DNA of 64,000 nt from an uncultured Chlorobiaceae bacterium (GTDB lineage: Bacteria > Bacteroidota > Chlorobiia > Chlorobiales > Chlorobiaceae): assembly GCA_903822595.1 (NCBI GenBank), contig CAIJPS010000002.1, forward strand, positions 18,700 to 82,699, written 5' to 3'. Both the position numbers and the translations under genes were made by a program. Positions within the stretch are counted from its first letter, which is position 1. Each line of letters opens with the position of its first letter. This document shows, one piece after another, positions 1 to 11,600 of the stretch. Below the pieces are notes generated by a model. That model was not told where the DNA came from, did not search any database, and worked only from the letters and a program-made list of their open reading frames with translations.

Positions 1-218
1 TTGCGGGAATTGATTTCTTCAAGAGCCAAATGAATTCCATCGGCCATGCCATCCCGATTTACGGAAAATGGCCAGCAAACGCCAATAATAACCTTATCCG
101 AGGGTTTGTTCAGGACAGCAAATCTGCGGGCCCCCATTTCTTCATAAGAGCCAAATTGTGAAGAAACAAGAACTACGAGCAATAAGAAGGCAACTGCCCA
201 AAAAATCTTTTTCTTCAT
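1..218 (-). CDS. Periplasmic ligand-binding protein, N-terminal part (cut by window edge)
   Basis: Seen on the minus strand as an ATG at 218-216 opening a frame that continues off the left edge (72 codons visible). Residues 1-20 form a signal peptide (MKKK followed by a hydrophobic stretch ending near VSSQF). After about 45 residues comes a stretch of the type VIIGVCWPFSVNRDGMADG and then a helix IHLALEEINS, the usual start of type-1 periplasmic binding proteins (LivJ / extracellular ligand-binding receptor family), where the mature domain begins with a beta strand and a helix ending in E-I-N. An AGGA lies about 9 nt upstream of the ATG. The gene follows the SPFH gene by 3 nt, so the two are co-transcribed. 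The ligand cannot be told from this fragment. Confidence 0.7.
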   Translation of the reverse strand, partial: MKKKIFWAVAFLLLVVLVSSQFGSYEEMGARRFAVLNKPSDKVIIGVCWPFSVNRDGMADGIHLALEEINSR

Positions 219-221
219 AGC

Positions 222-1088
222 TCAATCCTTGCCTAAAATGATCGGCAGACCAGATTGGCCGGAACCTATAACAACAACCTTGGCATTCGGAGATTGTGCC
301 AGTTCGCGCGTAGCACGAATACCCTCCCATTTAAGCACCGAAACCGTCAGACTCTTGTTTACCGTATCGTTGTATGTACGAATACCTTCAGATTCAATCT
401 GCAGACGCTCGGCTTCTTTTTGCGCAATCGAAAGGCGGTAGACATATTCACCCTCCCTTTGCTGTTGAACCATCTTCTCTTCAATAGCACGCGAAATGCT
501 TGAAGGGAGGGTTATCGACTCAATGGGAACATCATCGATTTTCACAAAACGCGCAGCAAGATGAATCTTGGATTTTTCACTGAAAAGTAACTGGATAGCC
601 TTTTGAGAGGTGTAGATTTCCTCGGGTTTATACTGTCCGAACAAGGTACGGACAACAGAGCGGACATCCGGTTGAATCGCTACTTTGACAAAGTCTGGCC
701 CAACGTACTCATGGAGCATCGGAAGTGTGGCAGGATCAAGGTAATAACGTACCGTGTACTTTACCCTGACCGTAAGTCCATCGACAGTCAGCACATCGAT
801 CGAATCACTGAACTGCTGCTTGCGGATATTGTAAATGAACATTTTATTGAAGGGCAGAATCACGTGTACCCCCTCAGGATAGGCAGTATCAATAACCGTT
901 CCCGCTCCAAGCCACCTCCATAAAACGCCTCGCTGGCCCGACTGAATCGAGATTACTGTCCTATCAAAAAAGAATATGACAACAAGAAGCAGAAGCAAAA
1001 ACGTTGAAATCAGCGGAAGGGCGTTTTGGCGAACAAAAGATTTACTGAAGGAATTGGATTTGGCGAGCCATTCGCGGAGACGTTTCAT
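222..1088 (-). CDS. SPFH / band-7 (prohibitin-like) membrane protein
   Basis: 288 residues from the chosen ATG. A single transmembrane segment (FLLLLLVVIFFF, about residues 30-45) is followed by the SPFH domain: the IQSGQRGVLWRW entry, the PEGVHVILPF strand, the DGLTVRVKYTVRYYLDP core, and a charged helical region (EEKMVQQQREGEYVYRLSIA then KEAERLQIESEGI) typical of prohibitin/stomatin-family oligomers. Such proteins form membrane-anchored rings or scaffolds, often regulating membrane proteases; the specific role here is not determinable. Start choice: a GAGGA lies 8 nt upstream of the ATG at 1088, whereas the upstream in-frame ATG at 1103 has no ribosome-binding site. It is transcribed away from the NRPS operon and sits 3 nt ahead of the binding-protein gene, so the two may act together at the envelope. 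Confidence 0.85.
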   Translation of the reverse strand: MKRLREWLAKSNSFSKSFVRQNALPLISTFLLLLLVVIFFFDRTVISIQSGQRGVLWRWLGAGTVIDTAYPEGVHVILPFNKMFIYNIRKQQFSDSIDVLTVDGLTVRVKYTVRYYLDPATLPMLHEYVGPDFVKVAIQPDVRSVVRTLFGQYKPEEIYTSQKAIQLLFSEKSKIHLAARFVKIDDVPIESITLPSSISRAIEEKMVQQQREGEYVYRLSIAQKEAERLQIESEGIRTYNDTVNKSLTVSVLKWEGIRATRELAQSPNAKVVVIGSGQSGLPIILGKD

Positions 1089-1294
1089 TACGGAGTTCCT
1101 CATATTTCATGTAGCCAAACACCACTTCCGCAGAATGTGTACATACAAGCAGACATAAAACAAGCTTCAACAGATGTGTTACCCATCACTGATGGTTCAA
1201 ACTTGAACCCGGTAAAGCTTTAACGATTCATTATAAAGAAAAATAATTACAAATAAAATTCTCCACTTTCATTTGGATTGCAATTATGTTACTT

Positions 1295-1323
1295 TTGATT
1301 GAGGGTGGGTATCTTTTTATGCT
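1295..1323 (+). promoter_or_regulatory. Candidate sigma70 promoter of the NRPS operon
   Basis: TTGATT at 1295-1300 and TATGCT at 1318-1323, separated by 17 nt, in an AT-rich divergent intergenic region (1089-1448). Each box matches four of six consensus bases. Transcription would start near 1330, which argues against the TTG codon at 1338 as start of the radical SAM gene. No other -35/-10 pair with standard spacing was found near the first gene of the operon. Read by eye only. Confidence 0.35.
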
Positions 1324-1448
1324 AAGAGTTACATTGATTGGTAAAATTTGACTTTTGGATTCTGTTGCTACGTAACCAATTGAATTCCTCGTTTATGCCC
1401 CCGGAAAAAAAAATCAGCACCCCTTCCTGCAATTCAATCAAGGCCACG

Positions 1449-2687
1449 ATGCCTTCAAGAACGCAGTTCCAGTATATTTCACACAGACCTGCATGCCCTG
1501 AATTGAAGGGATTTTTACCGCTGAAAATCGATAGCCGCCAGCTCGCCGATCTTGGTCTTGACTATGAGATTACTCCGGAGGTTGCCTCCCAGCTTGTAAT
1601 TGGTTCAGAATGGTTTACAAAACTCTACGAAAACAATAACCTGACTGCCGGTGACCATTACCAGGAAAGCCTGACAGATATTAACCAGGCACTTGAGATT
1701 CACAACTATACCGGACTCTGTCCAACCAATGTTCTGGAGGTCTCTCCATCTGTAGGGTCGTGTGCAGTTGCATGCCAGTACTGCCTGGTGACTGATGGCA
1801 ATCATGTAAAACCAATTACTGTCTTTACAAACTACGCAGAGCGATTGGCGAACTCTCTTGAGCACAATCGCCTGAAACCCCTCTTTTACTACTTTTCACC
1901 AAAAACCGAAGCGTTTTCCGAACCACACCTTTTCAACGGTATAGCGCACGATATCCTGCGAACCTTTGTTCGCCATTTTGAGAAATATCCCGATTCTCCG
2001 GTGCGGATTTTCATCGCGACCAAGGCTGGTCCAAAGCACTTGCAGGTAACCCACAAAGGAGACTCCCTTTTCTCTTTGATGAGCCAGATTGCATCAAAAA
2101 TTCAACTGAACGGCAGTATCGGCATTATGCCCCGGTACCTTCGTGAAGTACTTGAACCAAATGCCGCATCGATTGGGGAACGCCTTGACACACTGGTTCA
2201 ATGCAGGGAACTCGGCTTATTTGCCGAGTCGGTTCTCTGTCAGCCTTTGATGCTCCCTTACCTGACCGATGAAAATATCGACCAGTACATGTCGCTTCTG
2301 GCATCCGCCGGTGTCCGCAACATCAAACCTGAATTTCTGACTACAGAAATACGCAACTTAGTGTTACTCGCAAACTACATCAACTACTTTGATCCCGAGC
2401 TCATTGGTGAATTTTTCCACCCGTATCTGTCGTACAAGAATCAGAACCATATCAAACAGCGCTCAAGACTCGCACCTGAACGTTCTGTTTGTGTTGAGTA
2501 TCTCGAGAAGATTCGGAACTCCACGGAGAAGTATGGTATAACAATCAGTATATGCAACTGGGTAAAACAGGAGCTGAGTACGAACGCTGAATGGGTTCGC
2601 CACATTGATCAGGCATCAGCAGCAAACGGTTACCGCTGCCTTGGCTATCAGACAGGTTTATTCCCTGAGAAGAACGGCACTCTGTGA
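1449..2687 (+). CDS. Radical SAM enzyme, first gene of the NRPS operon
   Basis: About 412 residues from the ATG at 1449 (AAGG 5 nt upstream); in-frame alternatives are ATG 1395 and TTG 1338, neither with a ribosome-binding site. The motif SVGSCAVACQYCLVTDG carries the CxxxCxxC that binds the [4Fe-4S] cluster used to cleave S-adenosylmethionine. Downstream segments (FYYFSPKTEAFSEPHLF, then VRIFIATKAG) fit the TIM-barrel core and resemble the spore-photoproduct-lyase-like branch, but I do not recognise a characterised homologue. No C-terminal cysteine-rich SPASM cluster is evident. It ends 6 nt before the NRPS1 start codon, so it is almost certainly co-transcribed and may be a tailoring enzyme acting on a carrier-bound or released peptide; the reaction is unknown. 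Confidence 0.8.
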   Translation: MPSRTQFQYISHRPACPELKGFLPLKIDSRQLADLGLDYEITPEVASQLVIGSEWFTKLYENNNLTAGDHYQESLTDINQALEIHNYTGLCPTNVLEVSPSVGSCAVACQYCLVTDGNHVKPITVFTNYAERLANSLEHNRLKPLFYYFSPKTEAFSEPHLFNGIAHDILRTFVRHFEKYPDSPVRIFIATKAGPKHLQVTHKGDSLFSLMSQIASKIQLNGSIGIMPRYLREVLEPNAASIGERLDTLVQCRELGLFAESVLCQPLMLPYLTDENIDQYMSLLASAGVRNIKPEFLTTEIRNLVLLANYINYFDPELIGEFFHPYLSYKNQNHIKQRSRLAPERSVCVEYLEKIRNSTEKYGITISICNWVKQELSTNAEWVRHIDQASAANGYRCLGYQTGLFPEKNGTL

Positions 2688-2693
2688 GATCGC

Positions 2694-5600
2694 ATGCATT
2701 ATCAGCAGAAAATACATGACTGTTTCAAAATATCTGCGAGAAGGCAACCATCGGCTCCCGCGATTATTAGCGATGACGTGCTCCTCACCTATGCTGAACT
2801 GGACGCTGCTTCCGAAAAGCTGGCCATCGAACTGCAAACCAGGGGCATCAAGATCGAGGAATCGATCGGGGTTCTTACGGAACGATCGGCAGATCTCCCG
2901 GCAGCATTCCTTGCGATACTGAAAGCTGGCGGAGTCTATGTTCCCATGGCCGCAGACCTGCCTGCCGACCGGCTGGCAAACATGGCTGAACAGGCAGGTA
3001 TTCGCCTCCTGATTGTTCTTGACGGCATTGAAATTCCTCCCGCACTCAGAGAAAGCGTCTTGAGCAATGGCAGCAGCAAACTGAGTGAAGCCGTCATCCG
3101 ACCGGAAGAATTGTCTGCAGGGAACACCGGAGCATCCACCCTTGACGAGAGAAAAAGCCGCCTGACAACTCTCGCGGCCATTCTGTTCACCTCCGGCTCT
3201 TCCGGCACTCCGAAAGGTGTTACCTTGACACATACCGCCTGCATCAATATGGCACACGGTCATATTGACGCACAAGGCATCACGAGTAAAGACCGCATTT
3301 TACTCTCCTCTTCGCCGGTGTTTATCCTTGGTTTCCGAACACTCTGCATTCCCCTGATTTCAGGTTCAGCCTTTGTCCCGGTAAGGCGGTCAATAATCGA
3401 CAATCCTGACCGCCTGCTTGAACTGATGAGCCGTCATAAAGTCTCGATTGCTCTGTTTACACCTTCATACCTGCATCTGCTGAATGGGGCCGTACCAAAA
3501 GGACTTCGCTGCATCATGACTGCTGGCGAACTGCCGAACGCCGATGATGCACGGCATTACGCCCGGCATGTCGACTATTGGAATATCTACGGAGCAACTG
3601 AGGTCTGCGGCACGATCTGCATGCATCATGTCGATCCCGATGAGCAGGGCCTCGTTCTGAGCGGCAGGCCGTTTGCCGATACTGAGGTCTATCTGCTTGA
3701 TGCAGATGGCAATGAGGTGCCTGAAGGCGAGATCGGGGAGGTTCATGTTATTGGAACCGGTGTTTCTCCAGGGTATCTGAAGCAACCTGAACTCAATGCA
3801 GAATATTTTATTGAAACTCGTTATGGACGCGCATTTCGCTCTCATGACCTTGCCAGATGGAACAGCAACAATGAGCTTGAGACACTTGGCCGATCAGACA
3901 ATGCGGTCAAAATTTCCGGACAGGCAGTCTCTCTCGATGAGATTGAGCTGGCGCTGCAGCGGCATCCCGCTATAAAAACAGCAAAGTCAGTACACCTTAA
4001 AGGTCGTATTTTCGCTTTTGTGGAGTATCAGGAGTCAAGAGAAAAAGAAGCGGTAAACTGGCGTGAATTTCTTCAGAGGAGACTCCCCTCATACATGATT
4101 CCGGTCCATTTTACCGTACTGGACAAGATACCGCTAAATTCTGCAGGCAAGGCTGATCAAAAGGCCCTTCAGGCGATTGCAGAAGAGCTCTTCCATAACG
4201 GCTCAATTGAACAGGGTGATTCAACTCCTCCAGTGGGCCCGCTTGAGCTGGCAATAGCTGCCATATGGGAAGAGCTCCTTGATATCCGCCCGATCATGAG
4301 GGAGCAAAACTTCTTCGCCGCAGGAGGAACGAGTCTGCTTGCCATTGCGGTAAGCCAGAGATTGCATCTGCTTGGGTATAATGTACCGGTTCAGATGGTG
4401 CTGAGTGCGCTGAACGTGAGAGCGCTTGCCGAACATATTGCATCGATTGAGCACGAGCCTGACTCCCACCTGAACCGTGATCTTTCAGTTTCGAATATAG
4501 CAACGGTCGATCAGGAGGATTTCTGGATCGCTTCGGAAATCGGTCTGGCTGCGGCAGCATCCCACATTGTGCGCTTTCTGCGTGTTCACGGCAAGCCGTA
4601 TGCTCCAGTTGCATGGCAATCAGCCTGGATCAGACTGCTTGATCGCCATGCCGCACTGCGCACGGCGTTTTATGCAGACGAAAAGAACAGAATTCGATGG
4701 AAGAGTGTTTCGTCCGGTGAACTCTCCCGCCATGCAGCGCTGCGCATCGATCATTGCAGCTCCATGGAAGAAGCCCGCAACATAGCCGCACGCTGGGGAA
4801 ACGAACGGTTTCTGCTTATCGATCCCCCGCTTGCCAGGGCAGGCATTGTCCAAATTGAAGAGCGAAATGAAACACTGTTCTGGTTTGTGCTCCATCACTC
4901 CCTGGTGGACGGGGCATCGGCCCGACTGATACAGGATGATCTGCTTGCCCTGCTTGGCGGCAGGCAATTGCCACCGGCACCAAACGGCGTCGCCATGGCC
5001 AGCAGCGCTGAACAGCACTACCTCAATTCCAAACGGGCCGAACATGACCGCAGGTTCTGGATGAGATGCTTTGACACTCTCGCTGCTCGCGGCAGCGGAG
5101 CCTTCAGCGAATATGTAACGGATCGCCAGCGCCCGTCATTGCCCGGCAAACGAGGTTCTGAGCCTCTTGTCGAGCAGCTTGACGGCGGAACGGTTCAAAC
5201 GCTTGGCCGGTTGGCAAAAAGCCGTGGAATCGGACTGCACGCTCTGCTGCTTGCCATTCTTGCATCAGAAATCCGACGACGCAGCGGAGTAAGTGACCTT
5301 ATGGTCGGAAGCGGCATAACCATTCGCCCTGCAGGAGGAGAACGTGCTGTCGGACATTTCGTCAACCTTCTTCCCGTTATTCTTTTGAAGGATGGTGACC
5401 TCCCCTTCTCGGAGCATCTGCTCAACACCCAGTCAGCACTCACCGAAACGGTTGAACATGCCGCATATCCTTCAGGGATGCTCTACCGCGAGTTCCGGCA
5501 ATGCCATCCCGACCTTCGCCCACGAGCCCGCACGTCACTTTTCGACATCGCCCTGACAGCGATTCCTTCCCGGACCATCAGTGACCCGCAGAGCGAAATC

Positions 5601-8600
5601 ACTCTGGAGCCACTTTCCCTTTCCGGAGAACTTGAGCACCCTGCTGCCGGTCTCGATTTGTCGTTCAGTCATGAGCCCTCTTCTGACAGCGGTGGAGGAC
5701 TGAATCTGCTTTTGAGCTGGAATTCGGATGTGTGCTCAATCGAGAGTGCCCGTGCATGGCTCTCTTCCTTCGCCGCATGGGCTCGATGGCTGGCCGAAGA
5801 ACCTGAAAGAATCCATCAACCTCTTCCTCCGCTGCTTCCCTCTGAAATGGAGCTTCTGCAGAAATGGGAACAGGGAAAGAAGGAGCTGCGCCCCGATCAG
5901 CGCGCCCATGAACTTTTCGAAGCGCTCGTTGATCTCCATCCGGATCGCCCGGCACTCATCAGCCGGGAGCACTCTGCAACCTTTCGCAAAATCGATTCAC
6001 TGGCAAACGGCCTTGCTGCCTGCCTCATGAATCGCGGAGTTGTTCGCGGCACTACCGTTGGAGTGCTTGCTTCAGGCCCCGAAAATCTTCCGGCCACAGT
6101 GCTCGCAATTTGGAAAGCAGGGGGAGCCTACCTGCCTCTTGCCTTCGATATCCCGGCAGCTCGACTGGCCTCAATGGCTAAAGATGCCGGCGCAAAACAC
6201 CTTATCGTCCTTGACAGGCTCACACCTCCCCCGCTTCTGTGCAGCGAGATTGACACCATCATCTTTCAGGAAGAGTGTGCCGAATCAGAGCTGCGCCCAA
6301 AGAGGGATGGATCAACGGATGATATCGCCTACATCATCTATACATCGGGCACGACCGGCACTCCAAAGGGTGTTCCTGTCACACATGCTGCATACATCAA
6401 TACAATACTTGGAGTTGCAGAAAGGATAGGGCTTCGTGACAATGACCGTATCGCCCTGGTTTCAACCATCAGTTTTGATGCCTCTCTCTGGGAGATCGGT
6501 CACGGGCTCTTGAACGGGATCACCCTGGTACCGATATCACCTTCCCTTCGGGAAGACCCCTGGCAGATGAAGCCATACTACCATGAACTCGGTGTCACCA
6601 TTGCCTTCCATACGCCATCATACCTGAGAGTCAGCGAAAAACTTCCATTCGAGGGGCTGCGAATTCTGCTCATGGGAGGAGAAGCTCCGAACCATCAGGA
6701 TGTCAGCCTGTACGCTGGCCGGCTCGCATTCTGGAACTTTTATGGTCCGACCGAAGCGACCATTGTGGTTTCAGGCGGACTCATACTGAGTGATCACGAT
6801 CCGGAAAAGCCCCTGAATGTAGGCTCTCCGCTGCCCAACATGAGAATTTCAATCCGCCGTGATGACGGTTCACCCGTCCCGCCCTGCGTCCAGGGTGAAC
6901 TCTGGCTCGGTGGTATGGGTATTACTCACGGATATCTCAACCAGCCTGAACCGTGTGCCCGACACTTTGTTGATACACCTGAAGCTCTTTTCTACCGATC
7001 AGGAGACTATGGCCGCTGGAGTGCAGAGGGTCAAGTCGAGATCAGCGGACGAATCGATCAGCAGATCAAGTTGAACGGTCAGCGCGTTGAGCTGGGTGAA
7101 ATTGAACAGAAACTCTGCAAGCATCCTTCCGTGGTCAATGCTACGGTGCTTGCCGATGAGCTTCAGAACGGAGTCAAGATACTCAGGGCTTTTGTTCAAC
7201 CCGAAAACATGGCTTCGTTTTCCCAGGCTCATCTCCTGGAATTTCTTACCGAACACCTCTCTCTGCACATGGTTCCGGCCTCCATCATGCCGGTTGCAGT
7301 AATTCCTTTAACCCCTTCAGGAAAAGTTGACCGGGAGGTACTGTTCAAACATGCGAAGGAATTGCAGAAAAACACTGACCGCCAGATGCCCCTGAATCCG
7401 CTTGAAAAGCGGGTTGCCGACATCTGGGCTGATGTGCTTGGCCACACTGTTGCACGCAACGACAATTTCTTTGCACTCGGAGGCAACAGTCTGCTCGCCG
7501 TAACGCTGGCACATCGTGCCAGCGAAGCTCTTCGACAGTCGGTATCGGCCCGCTCGCTCTTCGCAGCTCCGACACTGTCGGCATTTGTTGAAAATATCAG
7601 TTCTGTGGCCGCCATATCCCTCCAGGAAACCATCGATCAGGAAACTGATCTTGCCTCAGAAGGAGAAAAGGAGTTCTGGATTGCTCAGTCGGCCGGGCTT
7701 GACACCCGGAACTTCATTATTCCGGTACACTATCTCATCAATCAAGAGGTGACTGCCGAACGCCTGCAAAAAGCATGGGACATCCTTGTAAAGCGCCATG
7801 CGGGTTTACGCGCCTTTTTTAAAGATGATGAATCAGGCCTGTTGAGACGGCGGTTAGCGCCAGAAATCGACTGGACGCTTGAATCATCAGTTGCGTACTC
7901 TACTGTAGATGCCATTGCCTTGATAAGGGAACGCCAGTTCTCCTCCCTCTCGATGAGTGCAACACCGCTCTGGCGGGCAGGTATCGTTGAGGCAGAAAAG
8001 GGAAAAAAACGTTTTTTCTGGCTTGCCCTTCATCATTCGATTGGTGACGGACAATCAATTGGAACACTTTTCAATGAACTGGCCATTCTGCTTGACGGAG
8101 GTACGCTCTCCCCTCTCTCTCCTGGCGGAATGGTATTTGCTTCACGCGAGTACGCCTACTTGGCCTCCAAAGAAGCGCAGCATGACGGCCGCTACTGGGA
8201 AAACCTGCTGAACCGGGTGCCGGATTCCGCCTTCGAGGAGTGGCCTCTTGACATAGCCCGTTCATCGAGGAGCACACCCGGGAGCCATCGTTTTGAACTG
8301 TTGCTTGATGGGCGAACGTCAGAGAGTCTCAAAACCCTTGCACGTATTCACCACTCGACTCTCCATTCACTGATACTGACGCTTCTTGCTCTGGAAGCAG
8401 GCCGACGCACCGCCCGGAGCAATATCATGATCGGCACCACCGCCTCCGTCAGGGAGAGTGCATCCGACTTTCAAGTAATCGGCTACGGTGTAAACATGCT
8501 GCCGCTGCATCTGATTCCTGAACGTCACCGCACATTCGGGAAGCTTCTGCAATCAACACAACAAAGCCTTGCCGAAGCACTGCAGCATGCACGCCTGCCC

Positions 8601-11600
8601 TTTGCCCATATTTACCATGCATCCTGGAATAAACGTCCGGAACTGCGCAATCCTCTGCGCTATCCCCTTTTCGATATTGTCGTAACCGAAAATCCCGGAG
8701 GCCGCAAAAATGGTGCCGCCCGTTTCTTCACAAGCGCCGAAAGGACTATAGGCCCCATAAGCTACGAATCCACCTGCGCATCTCCTGGCCAGGACATGGT
8801 ACTCATCCACGAAAACCTCGAAGGTGGAGAACTCCTTCTGCAATGGCATGTCAATGCAGCAATCTACACAGAGCAAACAGCCCGGTTCTGGCTGGAATCT
8901 CTGACGGGATGGGCTCGCTGGCTTGCAGAAAAACCTGAACGTGCGGCAGAACCACTTCCGTATCTCCTGCCGGAAGAAACACGGATGCTTGCCTCATGGC
9001 AGCAGGGTGAGATCGTAGAACGACCTCGTCTGCGTTTTCACGAACTCTTTGAAAGGATTGCTGACCAGCCGGATCAGGCTGACAGGCCTGCAGTAATAAC
9101 ACCTGACCGCAGACTCTCCTACCGCTCTCTTGATGAGGAGGCTAACACCATTGCGCACAATCTTTTGCAGCGTGGAGCCGCCCGCGGAAGTGTTGTCGCT
9201 GTTCTTGCTGGCCGCTCATCGCAGCTTCCGGCAGCACTATTGGGCATCTGGAAATCAGGCGCCACCTATCTGCCGCTATCAATGGAGCTTCCCCCGGAAC
9301 GAATGAGTTTTATGGCCACTGACGGCGGAGTATCCCACCTCATCGTCCTTGACGGCATTGCCGTACCCGAAGAGCTTGACAGGATTGTTTCCGACCCGCT
9401 GCGGCCGGAAGAGTTGCCGGAACCGTTTCGGCGGCAATACTCAAAAAGAGCCTTTAGCGACGGACAACCCGACGATATCGCCTATATACTTTACACCTCA
9501 GGCTCTACAGGCAAGCCGAAAGGCACCTTGATTGCTCATGACAGCCTGGTGAACATGGTACTTGGTGCCGCCGGGATCCTGGAGTTCCAGGCCGATGACC
9601 GCTCACTCCTGTTCGCATCCCCATCGTTCGACGTTTCCCTGTCCGACATCGGGGTGCCGCTCGCCTCTGGTGCGGCAATCTGCCCTCTCCCAAAAAACAT
9701 CATTGAGTCGCCACAACGTTTTCTTGATTTCCTGCAGGAAATGCGTATCACCGTGGCCGACATTACACCAACCTATCTCGGACTCCTGGAAGGGGCAAAA
9801 CTCCCCGCCACTCTGCGTGTTCTGGTCACAGGAGGCGAAGCCCCGGCTCCGGAAGATGTAAAAAGATACGCGCATCATCTGAACTATTTCAACGCCTACG
9901 GCCCCACTGAGAACACCATTACCAGCACAATGGGCCTCCTGAAAGTTGATGAACGGCGTTTTCTGACTGCAGGCAGGCCGCTACCGAATACCAGCGTCAC
10001 TATCTGCAATGATGAAGGTTATGCACTGGCGCCGGGAGTAACCGGAGAAATCTGGCTGGGAGGAGTCGGCATCAGTCAGGGTTATTTGAACCGCCCTGAA
10101 CTCACGGCAGCAAGTTTCATGGAGAGCCCCCATGGCCGTCTCTACCGTACCGGCGATCTTGGTCGCTGGCAAGCTGATGGAACTCTTGAAATCATTGGTC
10201 GGATTGACGATCAGGTGAAGATGAACGGAATCCGAATCGAATTAGGCGAAATAGAGTATGCTTTGACTGCGCACCCCGCAATCTCGCAGGCTGTGGTTCT
10301 TCTTGACGAACAGCAAAGAGGTGCAAAGAGTTTGTGGGGTGTTGTCCGCCTCAAGCCGGGAGAGCAAATGCCTGAAATGGCAGAATGGAAAACCTTCCTG
10401 ATGGAACGACTGCCTTCCCACATGATTCCGTCCGGAGTAATTTCGGTATTATCCATTCCCTTGATGGTATCAGGAAAGGTTGATCGGATGGCTCTTCTTG
10501 ATTTACTCGATGTTCATCCGTCCAGCACGGGGCAGACTCCTCCACAGGATGAACTGGAGCAATGCATTGCCGGGATATGGGCCGACTTGTTGGAACGAAG
10601 TCCTATCCACCGCGAAGACAATTTTTTTGCACTGGGCGGTCACAGCCTGCTGGCGATTGCTGTTGCCCATCGTCTCGAAAAGCAACTCGGTCACGAGGTC
10701 CCCGCCCGTGAACTTTTTGCCGAACCGACACTCGCGGGTTTTTCTGAAAGAGTTCGTGAACTGCAGACCGGAGAGAGTGTCGATGACCTCCTCTCTGATC
10801 TTGCAACAGAAGGACAGCGTGAGTTCTGGACAGCCGAGCAGGCCGGCCTCGAAACCAGCGGTTTCAATATTCCCCTGACGCTTGTGCTGCACGGTGAAGT
10901 TCCAGAGGCAGAACGCTGGACAGATGCATGGAATAAAATAATCCATCGACACGATGCACTGCGTACAGGATTTTGCGAAGATGGATCCGGTATCCTGCGG
11001 CGGGTGGTTGCAGAACAGGTTGATGCAACTCTGGAATATCAGTTCGCCTCCTCTTTTGATGAGGCGCTTTCCCGGATCAAAAGAGGCCAGAGTGATCCCT
11101 TTTACATGGGCAACCCTGGTCTATGGCGTGCAGGATTGACCAGAATAGCCGAAAGCAGTCAGACCATTTTTTGGTTTGTCATGCATCATGCTGTCGGCGA
11201 CGGAATTTCGCTTGGCATCCTCATCGAAGAACTCTCTGCACTGCTCAAAGGCGCGGTTCTCGCTCCGCTGAACTTCGGATTCGACCGGTCGGCAGCTCGA
11301 GAAGCGGCCTATATGGAAAGCAAAACTGCTCAGATTGATGCAGAATACTGGCAATTCATCATCGGCGAACTTGTCAAGAAATCCCCTGATGCCCTTGATG
11401 AATGGCCTCTCGACAAATTGCGTCCAAACGTGCGCTCCGTTTCCTCTCCCGGAAGTCATTGCTTCCGTACCTGTCTCGATCCTGCAACAGCCAATGTGCT
11501 GCGTTCCCTTGCAAAAAAAAACAGGGCAACACTCCATGCCCTGATGCTCACACTCCTCGGACTCGAAGTGCGACGCCGCACAGGTCGAACCCGTTTTCTG

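Noticed and set aside
1338..1448. TTG-started N-terminal extension of the radical SAM protein
   Set aside because: The TTG has no ribosome-binding site, lies within a few nucleotides of the inferred transcription start, and the added residues look non-coding.
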